From Gordonia shandongensis DSM 45094 (GTDB lineage Bacteria; Actinomycetota; Actinomycetes; Mycobacteriales; Mycobacteriaceae), in the NCBI RefSeq assembly GCF_000423025.1, contig NZ_AUHE01000017.1:37856-101855 (forward strand): 64,000 nucleotides of DNA, in the 5' to 3' direction. Positions 8,283 to 17,411 of this stretch are shown one piece after another. The notes under the pieces were generated by a model. It ran no database searches. It had not been told where the DNA came from and saw only the letters and a program-made list of their open reading frames with translations. The translations under genes were made by a program, and so were the position numbers. Each line of letters starts with the position of its first letter. Within the stretch, counting starts at the first letter, position 1.

Positions 8283-9113
8283 GTGAGATCCCAGACCCTC
8301 GCCGTGACCGGTCGTCACGGCATCGAGATCGTCTACGACGTCCACCGCCCCGGGGCCGAACCCGTGGGCGTGGTCGTTCTGAGCCACGGGCTCGGCGAGC
8401 ACGCGCAGCGCTACCTGCACGTCGCGGCCGCGCTGACCGGACTCGGCTACCTCGTGGTGGCCCCCGACCACGCGGGGCATGGACGATCCGGCGGTCGCCG
8501 ACTGGCGGTCGTCGACTTCGCGGACTTCGCCGCCGACCTGCAGACCGTCGTCGACGCGGTGGACCGCGGGGGACGGCCGACCTTCCTGCTCGGACACAGC
8601 ATGGGCGGCGCGATCGCCCTCGACTACGCGCTCGACCGGCCCGACGCCCTCGACGGGCTCGTCCTCTCCGGTGCCGCGGTGACCCCGGGGTCGGACATGC
8701 CGACGGTCCTCGTGAAGCTGGCACCGCTCCTCGGCCGACTGCTGCCGCGCCTGCCGGCGACGACGTTGTCGGCGTCCGGTGTGAGTCGCGATCCGCGGGT
8801 CGTCGCCGAGTACGAGGCCGATCCGCTGGTGTGGCACGGCAAGATCCCCGCGGGTCTCGGCGGCGCACTCGTCGCGATGATGGGCACGTTCCCGGCGCGG
8901 CTGCCGTCGCTGCGGATGCCGGTGTTGGCGCTGCACGGCGGTGCGGACACCCTGGTCGACCCGGAGGGGACGCGGATGGTGGGCCGCCTCGCGGGCGGCG
9001 ACGATGTGACCACCCGCATCTACGACGGCCTCTACCACGAGATCCTCAACGAGCCCGAGCGCGACGCCGTCCTGCACGATGTGACCGACTGGATCGAGTC
9101 TCACCGCCGGTGA
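8283..9113 (+). CDS. Alpha/beta hydrolase, monoacylglycerol-lipase type
   Basis: 276 residues from GTG. Hydrolase_4 / serine aminopeptidase S33 fold: GLGEHAQRYLHVA near the oxyanion region, nucleophile S106 in GHSMGG, acid Asp in GGADTLVDP and catalytic His in LYHEILNE. This matches monoacylglycerol lipases such as mycobacterial Rv0183, which release glycerol and fatty acid from monoacylglycerols. No signal peptide. It ends ten bases before the convergent acyl-CoA dehydrogenase gene, consistent with local lipid catabolism. Confidence 0.9.
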   Translation: MRSQTLAVTGRHGIEIVYDVHRPGAEPVGVVVLSHGLGEHAQRYLHVAAALTGLGYLVVAPDHAGHGRSGGRRLAVVDFADFAADLQTVVDAVDRGGRPTFLLGHSMGGAIALDYALDRPDALDGLVLSGAAVTPGSDMPTVLVKLAPLLGRLLPRLPATTLSASGVSRDPRVVAEYEADPLVWHGKIPAGLGGALVAMMGTFPARLPSLRMPVLALHGGADTLVDPEGTRMVGRLAGGDDVTTRIYDGLYHEILNEPERDAVLHDVTDWIESHRR

Positions 9114-9123
9114 CGGTGCGCGC

Positions 9124-10902
9124 TCAGAGCCAGGCGGGATCGGTGTCGAGGGTCGTGCGGTCCAGGGAGGCCAGCAGCTCGAACCGCGGTCCGACCGCGG
9201 GCAGCTCGTAGGCGAAGAAGTACCGGGCAGCGGCCCGTTTACCGGCGTAGAAGGAACCCTCGTCGGCGGCCGCGAGGAACTGGTCGAGCCACAGCCACGC
9301 GACGACGACGTGGCCCGCGGCCTCGAGGTAGACGGTGGCATTCGCCAGTGCCAGCTCGGGATCGCCGGGCGCCCAGAGTGCGGCCGTGACCTCCGCCAGG
9401 CGGGTCGTCGCGGTGTGCAGGCGGTCGGCCATGGCGGCGGCCTCGCCGCCGGCGGTGCGGCCCCGCTCGGTCGTCTCACCGATCGTCGCGACCAGGAGCG
9501 CCAGTCCGCGACCGCCGTCCATCACCACTTTTCGACCCAGCAGATCCAGACCGTGGATCCCGTGGGCGCCCTCGTGGATCGGGTTGAGCCTGTTGTCGCG
9601 ATAGAACTGCTCCACGTCGAACTCGGTGGTGTAGCCGTAGCCGCCGTGCACCTGGATCGCGAGGCTGTTGGCCTCCAGACACCATTGACTCGGCCAGCTC
9701 TTGGCGATCGGCGTGAGGACCTCCAGCAGCAGGTGTGCGCGCTCCCGGTCGGCGGTGGCGGGTGCGGTCTGCTCCTCGTCGAGCAGATGGGCGCAGTACA
9801 ACCCGAGCGCGAGGGCGCCCTCCACGTACGACTTCTGCGCGAGCAGCATGCGGGTGACATCGGCGTGCTCGATGATCGGGACGGGGGCCGACGACGGGTC
9901 CTTCGCGGTGACAGGCCGTCCCTGCGTGCGGGTCTTGGCGTACTCCAACGACTTCCGATAACCCGCATGGCCGAGCGCTGTCGCGAGGAAGCCGACGCCG
10001 ATCCGCGCCTCGTTCATCATGGAGAACATGTAGGCGAGACCGCGGTGCGATTCGCCGACGAGATAGCCGACGGCGCCGGGTTCGGCGGCCGGCGCGTGCG
10101 TGCCGTCGCCGAAGTTCAGCAGGGTGTTCGTGGTGCCGCGATTGCCCATCTTGTGGTTCAGGCCCACCAGCGCGACGTCGTTGCGGGTGCCGTCCGGCAG
10201 GAACTTGGGGACGATGAACAGCGAGATCCCCTTGACCCCCGGACCGCCGCCGGGTGCCTTCGCCAGCACCAGATGGACGATGTTCTCGGTGAGCTCGTGA
10301 TCGCCGCCCGAGATCCACATCTTGGTGCCGCTGATCCGCCACGTGCCGTCGTCGGCGGGCGTCGCCTTGGTGGTGATGTCCGCGAGGGACGATCCGGCCT
10401 GCGGTTCCGAGAGGCACATCGTGCCGAAGAACCGGCCCGCCAGCTGCGGACGCACCCAGGTGTCGATCTGCTCGGGTGTGCCGTACTTCGCCAGCAGGTT
10501 CGCGTTCCCGACCGTGAGGAAGGCGTACGACGTGGTCGCGGCGTTCGCGGCCTGGAAGAACGTCGTCGCCGCGCGGGCGACGGTGTTCGGCAGCGCCATG
10601 CCGCCGATCTCCTCGTCGAATGTCGCCGCGATGAGCCCGGCCTCCGACAGCGCGGCCAGGGCCTCGCCGATCTCGTCGATCAGGACGACGCGGCCGTCGT
10701 CGGCGATCCGCGGTTCGATCCGGTCGGCCTTCTTGTTGTGCGGTGCGAACTTCTTGGTCGCGATGTCCTCGCTGAGGTCGAGGACGGCGTCGAACGTCTC
10801 ACGGGAGTGTTCGACGAACCGCTCGCGGCCGGTGAGATCGTCGACGCCCAACCATTCGTAGAGCAGGAAGTCGACGTCGCGGCGGGAGAGATGCTCGGTC
10901 AT
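9124..10902 (-). CDS. Acyl-CoA dehydrogenase, long form (FadE type)
   Basis: 592 residues, FAD-dependent first step of beta-oxidation. Motifs: FGTMCLSEPQAGSSLADI and WRISGTKMWISGGDHEL (FAD/substrate binding in the beta domain), IQVHGGYGYTTEF and the YRDNRLNPIHEGAHGIHG segment in the C-terminal helical domain, plus a roughly 130-residue C-terminal extension as in mycobacterial FadE5-like enzymes. Last gene of a probable operon with the SDR (24-base gap) and the 53-residue gene. The catalytic Glu is in HEGAHG rather than the shorter-family GTSEV. Chain-length preference unknown. Confidence 0.92.
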   Translation of the reverse strand: MTEHLSRRDVDFLLYEWLGVDDLTGRERFVEHSRETFDAVLDLSEDIATKKFAPHNKKADRIEPRIADDGRVVLIDEIGEALAALSEAGLIAATFDEEIGGMALPNTVARAATTFFQAANAATTSYAFLTVGNANLLAKYGTPEQIDTWVRPQLAGRFFGTMCLSEPQAGSSLADITTKATPADDGTWRISGTKMWISGGDHELTENIVHLVLAKAPGGGPGVKGISLFIVPKFLPDGTRNDVALVGLNHKMGNRGTTNTLLNFGDGTHAPAAEPGAVGYLVGESHRGLAYMFSMMNEARIGVGFLATALGHAGYRKSLEYAKTRTQGRPVTAKDPSSAPVPIIEHADVTRMLLAQKSYVEGALALGLYCAHLLDEEQTAPATADRERAHLLLEVLTPIAKSWPSQWCLEANSLAIQVHGGYGYTTEFDVEQFYRDNRLNPIHEGAHGIHGLDLLGRKVVMDGGRGLALLVATIGETTERGRTAGGEAAAMADRLHTATTRLAEVTAALWAPGDPELALANATVYLEAAGHVVVAWLWLDQFLAAADEGSFYAGKRAAARYFFAYELPAVGPRFELLASLDRTTLDTDPAWL

Positions 10903-10926
10903 GGTGTCGGGGCTACTTCGGGCCGG

Positions 10927-11784
10927 TCAGATGCCCACGCGGCCGATGATGCGGCCGACGGCGCGCGGTGACAGCGCGGACACCCCGCGGAGGATCACCG
11001 CGTATCGCGGATACACTTCGGCGGCCCCGGAGTCGACGGCGTCGAGCAGCCAGTCTGCGGCCTGGTCGCTGGTGAGGGCGGGGGCGGTGTCGTAGTCGGC
11101 GGTCGGCGCGATCATCGGCGTCCGCACCAGCGGGAAGCCGGCGTTGGTGACGCGGACGCCGGTGCCATCGCATTCGGCGTCCAGCGACCGGCCGAAGGCG
11201 GCGAGTGCCGACTTGGAGGCGTGATAGGCGCTGAACTTCGGCATCGATCCGGCGGTCACACCCCAGGTCACCACGTTGACGATGTGGCCGCGGCCGGCGT
11301 CGATCATCGCGGGCAGCAGCCCGAGGATGAGACGGACGGGGCCGAAGTAGTTCAACGCCATGGTGCGTTCGTAGTCGTGGAAGCGGTCGACGGTGTCGAT
11401 CACGGGTCGACGGATCGACCGACCGGCGTTGTTGACCAGGACGTCCGGCGGTCCGAAACGGTCGAGGATCGTCTCGGCGAGGCGTGCGGCGTCGGCGGTG
11501 TCGGAGAGATCTGCGGTGACTGCGACGGCGTGCCCGCCGTCGTCGGCGATCGAGCCGCACACGGACTGCAGGGCGTCGAGGTGGCGGGCCACCGCGATCA
11601 CCGTCGCGCCGCGCTGCGCGAAACGGTGTGCGGCGGCTTCGCCGATGCCGGACGAGGCGCCCGTGACGACGATCGTCGCGCCGGTCAGATCGCGCGTTCC
11701 GCCGCCCAGGAGGTGCCGAAGTCCGTGAAGGGTCCGGGGCGGGTTCAGCAGCGCGTTCACGACGGCGTTCATCGCGGGGGTCAC
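10927..11784 (-). CDS. Short-chain dehydrogenase/reductase
   Basis: 285 residues. Classical SDR: TGASSGIGEAA cofactor loop, NNAG at the end of strand 4, and the YHASK active site (Tyr-x3-Lys) with upstream Ser. The GTG start (MTPAMN) overlaps the stop of the 53-residue gene by four bases (GTGA), supporting this start; an ATG four codons in is an alternative. The C-terminal helix (SPRAVGRIIGRVGI) is hydrophobic and may touch the membrane. Likely acts on a lipid or steroid alcohol with the neighbouring acyl-CoA dehydrogenase; substrate unknown. Confidence 0.88.
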   Translation of the reverse strand: MTPAMNAVVNALLNPPRTLHGLRHLLGGGTRDLTGATIVVTGASSGIGEAAAHRFAQRGATVIAVARHLDALQSVCGSIADDGGHAVAVTADLSDTADAARLAETILDRFGPPDVLVNNAGRSIRRPVIDTVDRFHDYERTMALNYFGPVRLILGLLPAMIDAGRGHIVNVVTWGVTAGSMPKFSAYHASKSALAAFGRSLDAECDGTGVRVTNAGFPLVRTPMIAPTADYDTAPALTSDQAADWLLDAVDSGAAEVYPRYAVILRGVSALSPRAVGRIIGRVGI

Positions 11785-11942
11785 TTGTACTTCTTGATCA
11801 CCTGCAGGGCTTCCTCTGCATCGACGTTCTTGGCGACCAGCTTGCCGTTCTTGACCTTGCGAATGCTGTACAGGTCAGCCTTCTTCGCGTTCGCGACGTG
11901 GAGCCCGGCCTTCTTTGCCTTCTTGTTCAGATCTTCCAGCAC
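11781..11942 (-). CDS. 53-residue lysine-rich protein, probably leaderless
   Basis: A 54-codon gene from GTG: starts MLEDLNKKAKKAG and ends EEALQVIKKYK. Thirteen of 53 residues are Lys; no Cys, no membrane segment. TACCAT sits exactly six bases before the GTG, the spacing expected when the transcription start is the start codon. Its stop overlaps the SDR start by four bases, so it heads an SDR/acyl-CoA dehydrogenase operon. The sequence shows strict codon structure and a good GC3 pattern, so it is a real gene rather than noise. Function unknown; the basic helix-strand-helix pattern could be a small nucleic-acid- or protein-binding factor. Confidence 0.75.
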   Translation of the reverse strand: MLEDLNKKAKKAGLHVANAKKADLYSIRKVKNGKLVAKNVDAEEALQVIKKYK

Positions 11943-11985
11943 GCCTGGATGGTAGCGCCTTCAGGTGAACAGCTTCGACCGGTTG

Positions 11986-12028
11986 GCGGGGCGGGGACGC
12001 CGGCGGGCGGCGAGGGGGCCCGCCCCGC
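11986..12028 (-). terminator. Stem-loop terminator after the GH5 gene
   Basis: A perfect 10-base inverted repeat (GCGGGGCGGG / CCCGCCCCGC) with a GC-rich loop, 13 bases past the stop of the GH5 gene on the minus strand. No T-run, as usual for actinobacterial terminators. Confidence 0.6.
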
Positions 12029-12040
12029 TGTCGGTCGCGG

Positions 12041-13480
12041 TCACTTCGCGGTGACGCGAACCCTCACCGGCGACGTCCCGTCCGCGCTGATCAGCAGTCG
12101 TCCGTCGCTGGTCACACGGTGTGTTCCGCCGTCGACGCGCACGGTGTACCCGCGCGGGTAGTGTCGCGAGGAGACGTAGACCACCGTGGGTGCCGACACC
12201 GAACGGTCGGGTCGGTAGGTGTAGTCGAAGGCGCCGGTGGTCGCGTCGAAGCTCAACGATTCGGGGCGGCCCGCCGTCGCCTGCGGATAGGTGCGCACCA
12301 GAAGTCGTCCGGCCTCGCCGGCGAGCGGGTCGGATCCGACCGTCGAGCCGGTGTACCGCGACGAGTAGTGCCAGTACATCCAGCCGACCCGACGGCTGTC
12401 GGCGCGGGTGAGGGTGCTGTTGAGGACCGTCGGGTCGCCGTCGCCGAATTCGGTGACGAGCGCGGGGCGTCCGGTGCGGGCGCGGAAGTCGTCGAGGTGG
12501 CGCCAGGTGAGGTCATGCTGCGGCGTGCACAGGGCTCGGAACTCCTCGGGGAGCCCGAGGTAGATCGCCAACTGGGAGGCGATGCAGTAGTCGTGGGGTG
12601 CGAACACCACGTTCGACGAGCGGATGGTCGAGCGTCCCAGATTCGACGGCATCAGCTGGTTCCAGGTCACGTTCGGTTCCCAGTACACCGGCATGCGCGC
12701 GTCGGCGCCGCGGACGTAGCGGGTGAGCTTCTCCATGGCGCGCTGATACTGGCGGTCGAAGACCGGGCAGCCGAATGGGAAGCACGTGGGCGCCGCGGTG
12801 CCGGGCCACGGTTCGTTGAGCAGCTCCACGCCCATCACGCCGCGGTGACCCTTGAGGGCGGACGTGAGTGCGGCGAGTGCGGTGCCCAGGTGGTCGAGGA
12901 CGCCGTATCGGTTGGTCCAGACCTCGTCCCAGGCGAGGTTCATGCTCGGCATGATGTAGTACAGCGGGAAGCCGGGGTTCGGTTCGAGTTTCGAGGGCCG
13001 TGCCTTGATCGACCACGAAGGGAACCCGTTGCCGCCCCACACCGACGACAGACCGTCCTGGTGGTTGTCGAGCAGTGTGCGGATGCCCTCGGCGGCCAGG
13101 GTGTCGACGACGTCGACGACGCGGTCGACGTACGCGGTGTCGACGCGGCCGCGGGTCGGCATCAGTCCGTCGAACGAGATTCCGAGGCGCACGGCGTTGA
13201 AGCCCTGGCGCGCGAGGTCCTTCGCGTCGCGGGCCGTGAGGGTCAGTCCGTCGCCGGGCTGGATGTAGGGGGCCTGTTTGTCGACGTTGTTGACGCCGTG
13301 GATGAGGACGGTGCGGCCGTGCTCGTCGACGATCCGCTCGCCGCGGGTGCCGAGGGGGCCGAGGAGGTCGCCGGTCGGCGCCGCGTCGGCGGGTCCGGGG
13401 ACGGAGGTGACGACGGTGGCCGACACGGCGACGATGAGGGCGACTATCGACGCCAGCGCGCGGCGGATCGATGAGGGCAT
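12041..13480 (-). CDS. Secreted glycoside hydrolase family 5, endoglycoceramidase-like
   Basis: 479 residues. A Sec signal peptide ends near ADA (about residue 32). The catalytic barrel shows HGVNNVDK, NAVRLGISF, GVELLNEPWPG (acid/base Glu in NEP) and ALVTEFGDGD (nucleophile Glu), which is the pattern of GH5 endoglycoceramidases that cut between oligosaccharide and ceramide of glycolipids. A C-terminal beta domain (roughly 390-479) follows, as in that group. The ATG has GAAGGAGAAG close upstream and gives a proper signal peptide, so the longer open frame is not used. Physiological substrate in an actinobacterium is unclear (host glycosphingolipid or a steryl glycoside). Confidence 0.88.
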   Translation of the reverse strand: MPSSIRRALASIVALIVAVSATVVTSVPGPADAAPTGDLLGPLGTRGERIVDEHGRTVLIHGVNNVDKQAPYIQPGDGLTLTARDAKDLARQGFNAVRLGISFDGLMPTRGRVDTAYVDRVVDVVDTLAAEGIRTLLDNHQDGLSSVWGGNGFPSWSIKARPSKLEPNPGFPLYYIMPSMNLAWDEVWTNRYGVLDHLGTALAALTSALKGHRGVMGVELLNEPWPGTAAPTCFPFGCPVFDRQYQRAMEKLTRYVRGADARMPVYWEPNVTWNQLMPSNLGRSTIRSSNVVFAPHDYCIASQLAIYLGLPEEFRALCTPQHDLTWRHLDDFRARTGRPALVTEFGDGDPTVLNSTLTRADSRRVGWMYWHYSSRYTGSTVGSDPLAGEAGRLLVRTYPQATAGRPESLSFDATTGAFDYTYRPDRSVSAPTVVYVSSRHYPRGYTVRVDGGTHRVTSDGRLLISADGTSPVRVRVTAK

Positions 13481-13552
13481 GGCTTCTCCTTCGGCGGACT
13501 GTTGTGTTCGCCGTATCGTACGAATGATCGACCGCAATATGGGACGGATGTC

Positions 13553-14296
13553 TCAAATTTGTCCGGGGGAATCGTCCGCGGGGGAATCGTTCCCCGGCGG
13601 ACCCTCCAGGGCCGAGCGCAGGCGGTGCTCGAGGGCGGCGGTGCCCGCCGCGGGGAGATCGATCAGACCGTCCAGTTCCCGGCGCGCCCGCGCATAGGCC
13701 GCCTGCCGCTCCTCGGGAGAGGCGCCGTCGTCGGACGCGAGGTCGAGGAGCCGCCGAGCGCGAGCCAGCCGTTCCCGTTCGGCGGGGGCGAAATCGCCGC
13801 GGCGACGGCGACGCGCCTCCGCCTCGGCCACCTCGAGAGCGGCGCGGTACTCGTGCACGGCATCGCGGTAGGCCGCGACGGCGTCCGCGGCCGCGGCGTC
13901 GGCGGAGAGCTCATCGTCGGTCGGCCGCAGGAGTTCGGCCCGGGTGCGCGCCCGATGGAACTCCGCGGTGAGGGGCTCGCGCATGTCGATCAGCATCGGG
14001 TAGTCGATCACCGTCGCCAGATCGGTCTCGTAGGCGAACCACCGATCGTCGGCGGCCCGATGCTCGGCCGTGCACCGAGCCAGGTCGCGCCGCAGCGCCT
14101 CGGCGTCGATCCGGCCGCGACCGGTGGCCTCGGCGGCCGCGATCCTCGCCTCCTGCTTGAGCCGGAACTTCTCCAACCGGCGCTCGGACCGTCGCTCGTT
14201 CCAGGCGGTGACCGCGCGGACGGCGCCCCCGATGGAGCCGCCGAACACGAAGACCAGCCACCAGTACGAACCGATGAAACCGAGCAGCGCGTCCAC
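13553..14296 (-). CDS. Membrane-anchored coiled-coil protein, unknown function
   Basis: 247 residues. One N-terminal membrane helix (about 10-30, SYWWLVFVFGGSIGGAV) followed by a long charged, Arg/Glu/Ala-rich cytoplasmic coiled coil (about 35-210) and an acidic tail with the duplicated peptide DSPADDSPG, encoded by a near-repeat of GGGGGAATCGTCC. This layout recurs in Mycobacteriales as an uncharacterised envelope-associated protein. It has no catalytic motif. It lies between the GH5 and TetR genes on the same strand, with a tandem-repeat gap on its upstream side. Confidence 0.7.
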   Translation of the reverse strand: MDALLGFIGSYWWLVFVFGGSIGGAVRAVTAWNERRSERRLEKFRLKQEARIAAAEATGRGRIDAEALRRDLARCTAEHRAADDRWFAYETDLATVIDYPMLIDMREPLTAEFHRARTRAELLRPTDDELSADAAAADAVAAYRDAVHEYRAALEVAEAEARRRRRGDFAPAERERLARARRLLDLASDDGASPEERQAAYARARRELDGLIDLPAAGTAALEHRLRSALEGPPGNDSPADDSPGQI

Positions 14297-14370
14297 CCGT
14301 TCAGACTAGTGGCGGCCCGTCGGCGGCCGATGGAGAAACCGGGGGATCTCGACACCCCGGAGAATTACCG

Positions 14371-14420
14371 CGATCTACAGCGATCTACAGGGGGGCTCCA
14401 GCGGGCTACAGCGATCTACA
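14371..14420. repeat. CGATCTACAG repeats spanning the tetR stop
   Basis: GCGATCTACA occurs three times plus a GCGGGCTACA variant within 50 bases, starting in the gap and running over the stop of the TetR gene. Read on the minus strand each copy supplies a TAG; the gene's own stop is the copy at 14416-14418, with further TAGs at 14406, 14385 and 14375. Confidence 0.75.
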
Positions 14421-15054
14421 GGGGGAACCCGCGCTCCATGCAGTCCAGGGCGTCGAGGTACTCCTCGAGGTCGGGGAGCTCCTTCTCGCTGATGTCGACC
14501 ATGTGGAACATCACGCCGGCCACCGCGGCCACGAAGACCCGCAGCCGCATCGAGTCGGGGTCGACGCCGAGGTACTCCGCGATCATCCCGGTGACCTCCG
14601 AGATCACCCGGTCGGACTCCAACTGGAACATCGCGCGCAGGGAGGGCTCGGCGCGCACGATGCGCAGCCGGTCGAGGTTGGAGGCCCACGGGTCGTCCAC
14701 CTCGATCCGGTACATGCGCGTGAGGATCTCCCGCACCAGCGCGAAGTGATCGAGACCCGCGGGGATGGCCGCGAACGCCGCGGCCCGCTTCTCGTCGAGA
14801 TCGTCGGAGACGATCACCTGTTCCTTCGACTGGAAGTACCGGAAGAAGGTCGTGTGCGAGACGTCGGCGGCGTCGGCGATCTGCGCCACCGTCGTCGCGT
14901 CGTAGCCCTGCGAGGTGAACAGGTCGATCGCGGCCGCGCGGATGTCCGCGCGCGTGCGGGCCTTCTGTCGTTCGCGCAGCCCCGGCCGCGTCTCGGGAGC
15001 CCGCGTCCCCGGAGCGCCGTGCTCCGGGGACGGGACCGTCTCGTCGGCGATCAT
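14416..15054 (-). CDS. TetR-family regulator, partner of the MMPL exporter
   Basis: 212 residues. N-terminal helix-turn-helix at about 35-80: RADIRAAAIDLFTSQGYDATTVAQIADAADV and SHTTFFRYFQSKEQV, the standard TetR signature. The C-terminal half is the MftR-like helical ligand domain. It starts ten bases after the MMPL stop, so it is cotranscribed with the exporter, and the palindrome at 17298-17311 at the MMPL start is the obvious target. A self-regulated exporter unit is inferred; the inducing compound is unknown. Confidence 0.92.
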   Translation of the reverse strand: MIADETVPSPEHGAPGTRAPETRPGLRERQKARTRADIRAAAIDLFTSQGYDATTVAQIADAADVSHTTFFRYFQSKEQVIVSDDLDEKRAAAFAAIPAGLDHFALVREILTRMYRIEVDDPWASNLDRLRIVRAEPSLRAMFQLESDRVISEVTGMIAEYLGVDPDSMRLRVFVAAVAGVMFHMVDISEKELPDLEEYLDALDCMERGFPL

Positions 15055-15064
15055 CGCTGAACGC

Positions 15065-17296
15065 TCACCTCGCGGCGTCGGTGTCGACGGGCGTCTCGGT
15101 GACCGGCAGCCCGTGGTTGCGGACCTTCTCGCCCTCGATGTCGAAGTTGATCACCAGCTTGTCCAGCCACGCCGGCAGCCGCCAGGCCCGATCGCCGAGG
15201 AGCGCCAGCAGAGCGGGGACCACCGTCATGCGAATGATGAACGCGTCGAAGAAGACGGCGATCGCCAGTGCGAACCCCATCAGCTTGGCGGTGGTGTCGC
15301 TCGAGAGCATGAACGCGGAGAACACGCTGATCATGATGACGGCCGCCGAGGCGACCACGCGAGCGCCGTGGCGGTAGCCCGCGACGATGGCGTCGCGCGC
15401 GTTCATCCCGTGGTGGTATTCCTCGCGCATGCGGGTCACCAGGAACACCTGGTAGTCCATCGCCAGGCCGAACACCACGCCGATCAGGAAGATCGGCAGG
15501 AACGACAGGATCGGTTTGGTGTGCTCGATGAGCCCGAGGGTGCCGTCGGTGAAGATCGCCGTGGTGATCCCGAACGTCGCGATCATCGAGAACACGAATC
15601 CGAGGGTGCCGACGAGCGGGACCCACAGTGAGCGGAAGACGCCGATCATGATGAGGAACGCCAGGCCCACGACGACCACGAGGTAGGGGATGAGCGCGGC
15701 GTCGAGTTTGGCCGACAGATCCGACATGATGGCGGTCTGCCCGCCGACGTGGATCTCGGCCCCCTTCTTCTCGATGTCGCCGGAGATGGCGCGGATGGCC
15801 TCGACGAGGTCGTGGGTGGCCTCCGAGGACGGGGAACTCGTGGGGGTGACCACGATCAGCGCCGAATCGGCGTCGCGGTTGGGGGCCTCGGGTGACGGGC
15901 CGTTGCCCATCCAGGTGAGGGTCTGCGGCGTCGCGACGTCGGGCAGGGTCTTGATCGTCTCGACGGCGGCGTTCGCGGCGTCGTCGATGGTCCCGGAGTC
16001 GGTGTGCATGACGACGAACAGCTCGCCGCCGATGCCCTCGCCGAAACCGGTGGCCACCAGCTTCTGGGCGGCCACCTGATCGTCGGTGGTCATGTCCATG
16101 CCCAACTGCATGTTCTTCATCGGGACGGCGGCGGCGATGAGGATCGCCAGGCCGGCGACGACGAACGCCACTGGGCGGCGGACGACGATGCGGCCGAACT
16201 TCACGCCGAGGCTGTCGCCGTCGTGCGCGTGCTGGTCGGCGTGCTTGATCCACGGGATGCGCGGCAGGAACGCGAACCGGCCGAACGCGCCGAGCAGAGC
16301 CGGGATGAAGGTGAGTGCGGCCAGGACGGCGACGAGGATCGCCACGGCGGCGCCCAGTCCCATCTGGGTGATGATCGGGATGCCGATCACCATCAGGGCG
16401 GCCACGGCGATGATCACCGTGAGTCCGGCGAAGACCACGGCCGAGCCGGCGGTTCCGGCCGCGCGACCGGCGGCGTCGTCGCGGCTGCCGCCGCGGTCGA
16501 CCTCCGTGCGGTACCGGGACACGATGAACAGGGCGTAGTCGATGCTCACCGCGAGGCCGAGCATGGTGATGATGGCCGTCGCGGCCTGGTTGATCGACAG
16601 CACCTCGGTGCTGAGCATCACCAGGAGCATCGTGAGACCGACGCCGACGATGCCGGTGACCAGCGGGATGAACGCGGCGATGAGCGCGCCGAAGGCGACG
16701 ATCATGACGACGAAGGCGACGGTGAGACCGACGAGCTCGGCCTTGCCGGGTGGCTCCATGGTCGACATCACCCCGCCCATCGCCTCGACGGTCAGCCCGT
16801 CCCCGCGGTGCTCGGCGAGCACGTCGAGCAGGGCCTGCTTGGTGTCCATGTCGACGTCCATCAGGTTCATCGACTGGTGGACGGTGATGAGGCCGATGCG
16901 GCCGTCGTCGCCGAGCACCGTGGACGCCGTCTGCGGCATCTTCTCGGCGACCGTCACCGGATTCTGCAGACCGTCGCGATCGACGTCGTCGAGGGTCCCG
17001 AGGTCCGCGACGAGCGAGTCGATCTGCGCCGCGTGCTTCGCCAGCCCGTCGTCGGCCTGCACCACGACGGTGGTCGACGGTTCCTCCTGCTGCTTGGTGG
17101 CAGCCGGGAAGTTCTCCTGGATCTGCTCCATCGCGACGCCGCCGTCGGTGCCGGGCAGATCGAAGTCCTGTGCGAATTTCGGGTTCAGCAGCCAGACGCC
17201 GCCGAGGGCGATGGCCACGGCCGCGACCCACGCGACGAGCACCCACCACTTATGGCGGAACGAGAACCGCCCGAGGCGGAAAAGGATGGAAGACAT
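15065..17296 (-). CDS. MMPL-family RND transporter
   Basis: 743 residues with the RND/MMPL plan: one N-terminal helix, large external loop, six-helix block including a SIDYALFIVSRYRTE segment, a second external loop (about 390-530) and a second six-helix block with FGLAMDYQVFLVTRMREEY. These DY-containing helices carry the proton relay. MMPL proteins export lipids, siderophores or drugs across the inner membrane. Cotranscribed with a TetR gene downstream; a palindrome sits immediately before the start. The substrate cannot be told from the sequence. Confidence 0.93.
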   Translation of the reverse strand: MSSILFRLGRFSFRHKWWVLVAWVAAVAIALGGVWLLNPKFAQDFDLPGTDGGVAMEQIQENFPAATKQQEEPSTTVVVQADDGLAKHAAQIDSLVADLGTLDDVDRDGLQNPVTVAEKMPQTASTVLGDDGRIGLITVHQSMNLMDVDMDTKQALLDVLAEHRGDGLTVEAMGGVMSTMEPPGKAELVGLTVAFVVMIVAFGALIAAFIPLVTGIVGVGLTMLLVMLSTEVLSINQAATAIITMLGLAVSIDYALFIVSRYRTEVDRGGSRDDAAGRAAGTAGSAVVFAGLTVIIAVAALMVIGIPIITQMGLGAAVAILVAVLAALTFIPALLGAFGRFAFLPRIPWIKHADQHAHDGDSLGVKFGRIVVRRPVAFVVAGLAILIAAAVPMKNMQLGMDMTTDDQVAAQKLVATGFGEGIGGELFVVMHTDSGTIDDAANAAVETIKTLPDVATPQTLTWMGNGPSPEAPNRDADSALIVVTPTSSPSSEATHDLVEAIRAISGDIEKKGAEIHVGGQTAIMSDLSAKLDAALIPYLVVVVGLAFLIMIGVFRSLWVPLVGTLGFVFSMIATFGITTAIFTDGTLGLIEHTKPILSFLPIFLIGVVFGLAMDYQVFLVTRMREEYHHGMNARDAIVAGYRHGARVVASAAVIMISVFSAFMLSSDTTAKLMGFALAIAVFFDAFIIRMTVVPALLALLGDRAWRLPAWLDKLVINFDIEGEKVRNHGLPVTETPVDTDAAR

Positions 17297-17297
17297 G

Positions 17298-17311
17298 CTA
17301 ACGATTGTTAG
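17298..17311. promoter_or_regulatory. Candidate TetR operator at the MMPL start
   Basis: CTAAC-GATT-GTTAG, one base upstream of the MMPL start codon. Position and symmetry fit a TetR operator covering the promoter or start site, most simply bound by the cotranscribed TetR. Confidence 0.55.
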
Positions 17312-17411
17312 TCAGTCCCACTTTTCGCGGCAAGGGGAAGTGACGAGGACCATCCCCGCCGCGCCGACGTGGTGTGAGCCGCTCCGGCACGGCGGGGACG
17401 GTCGCGAAGGC

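Noticed and set aside
13480..13537. Longer start for the GH5 enzyme
   Set aside because: The upstream extension would put an Arg-rich tail before the signal peptide, and the ribosome site fits the ATG at 13480.
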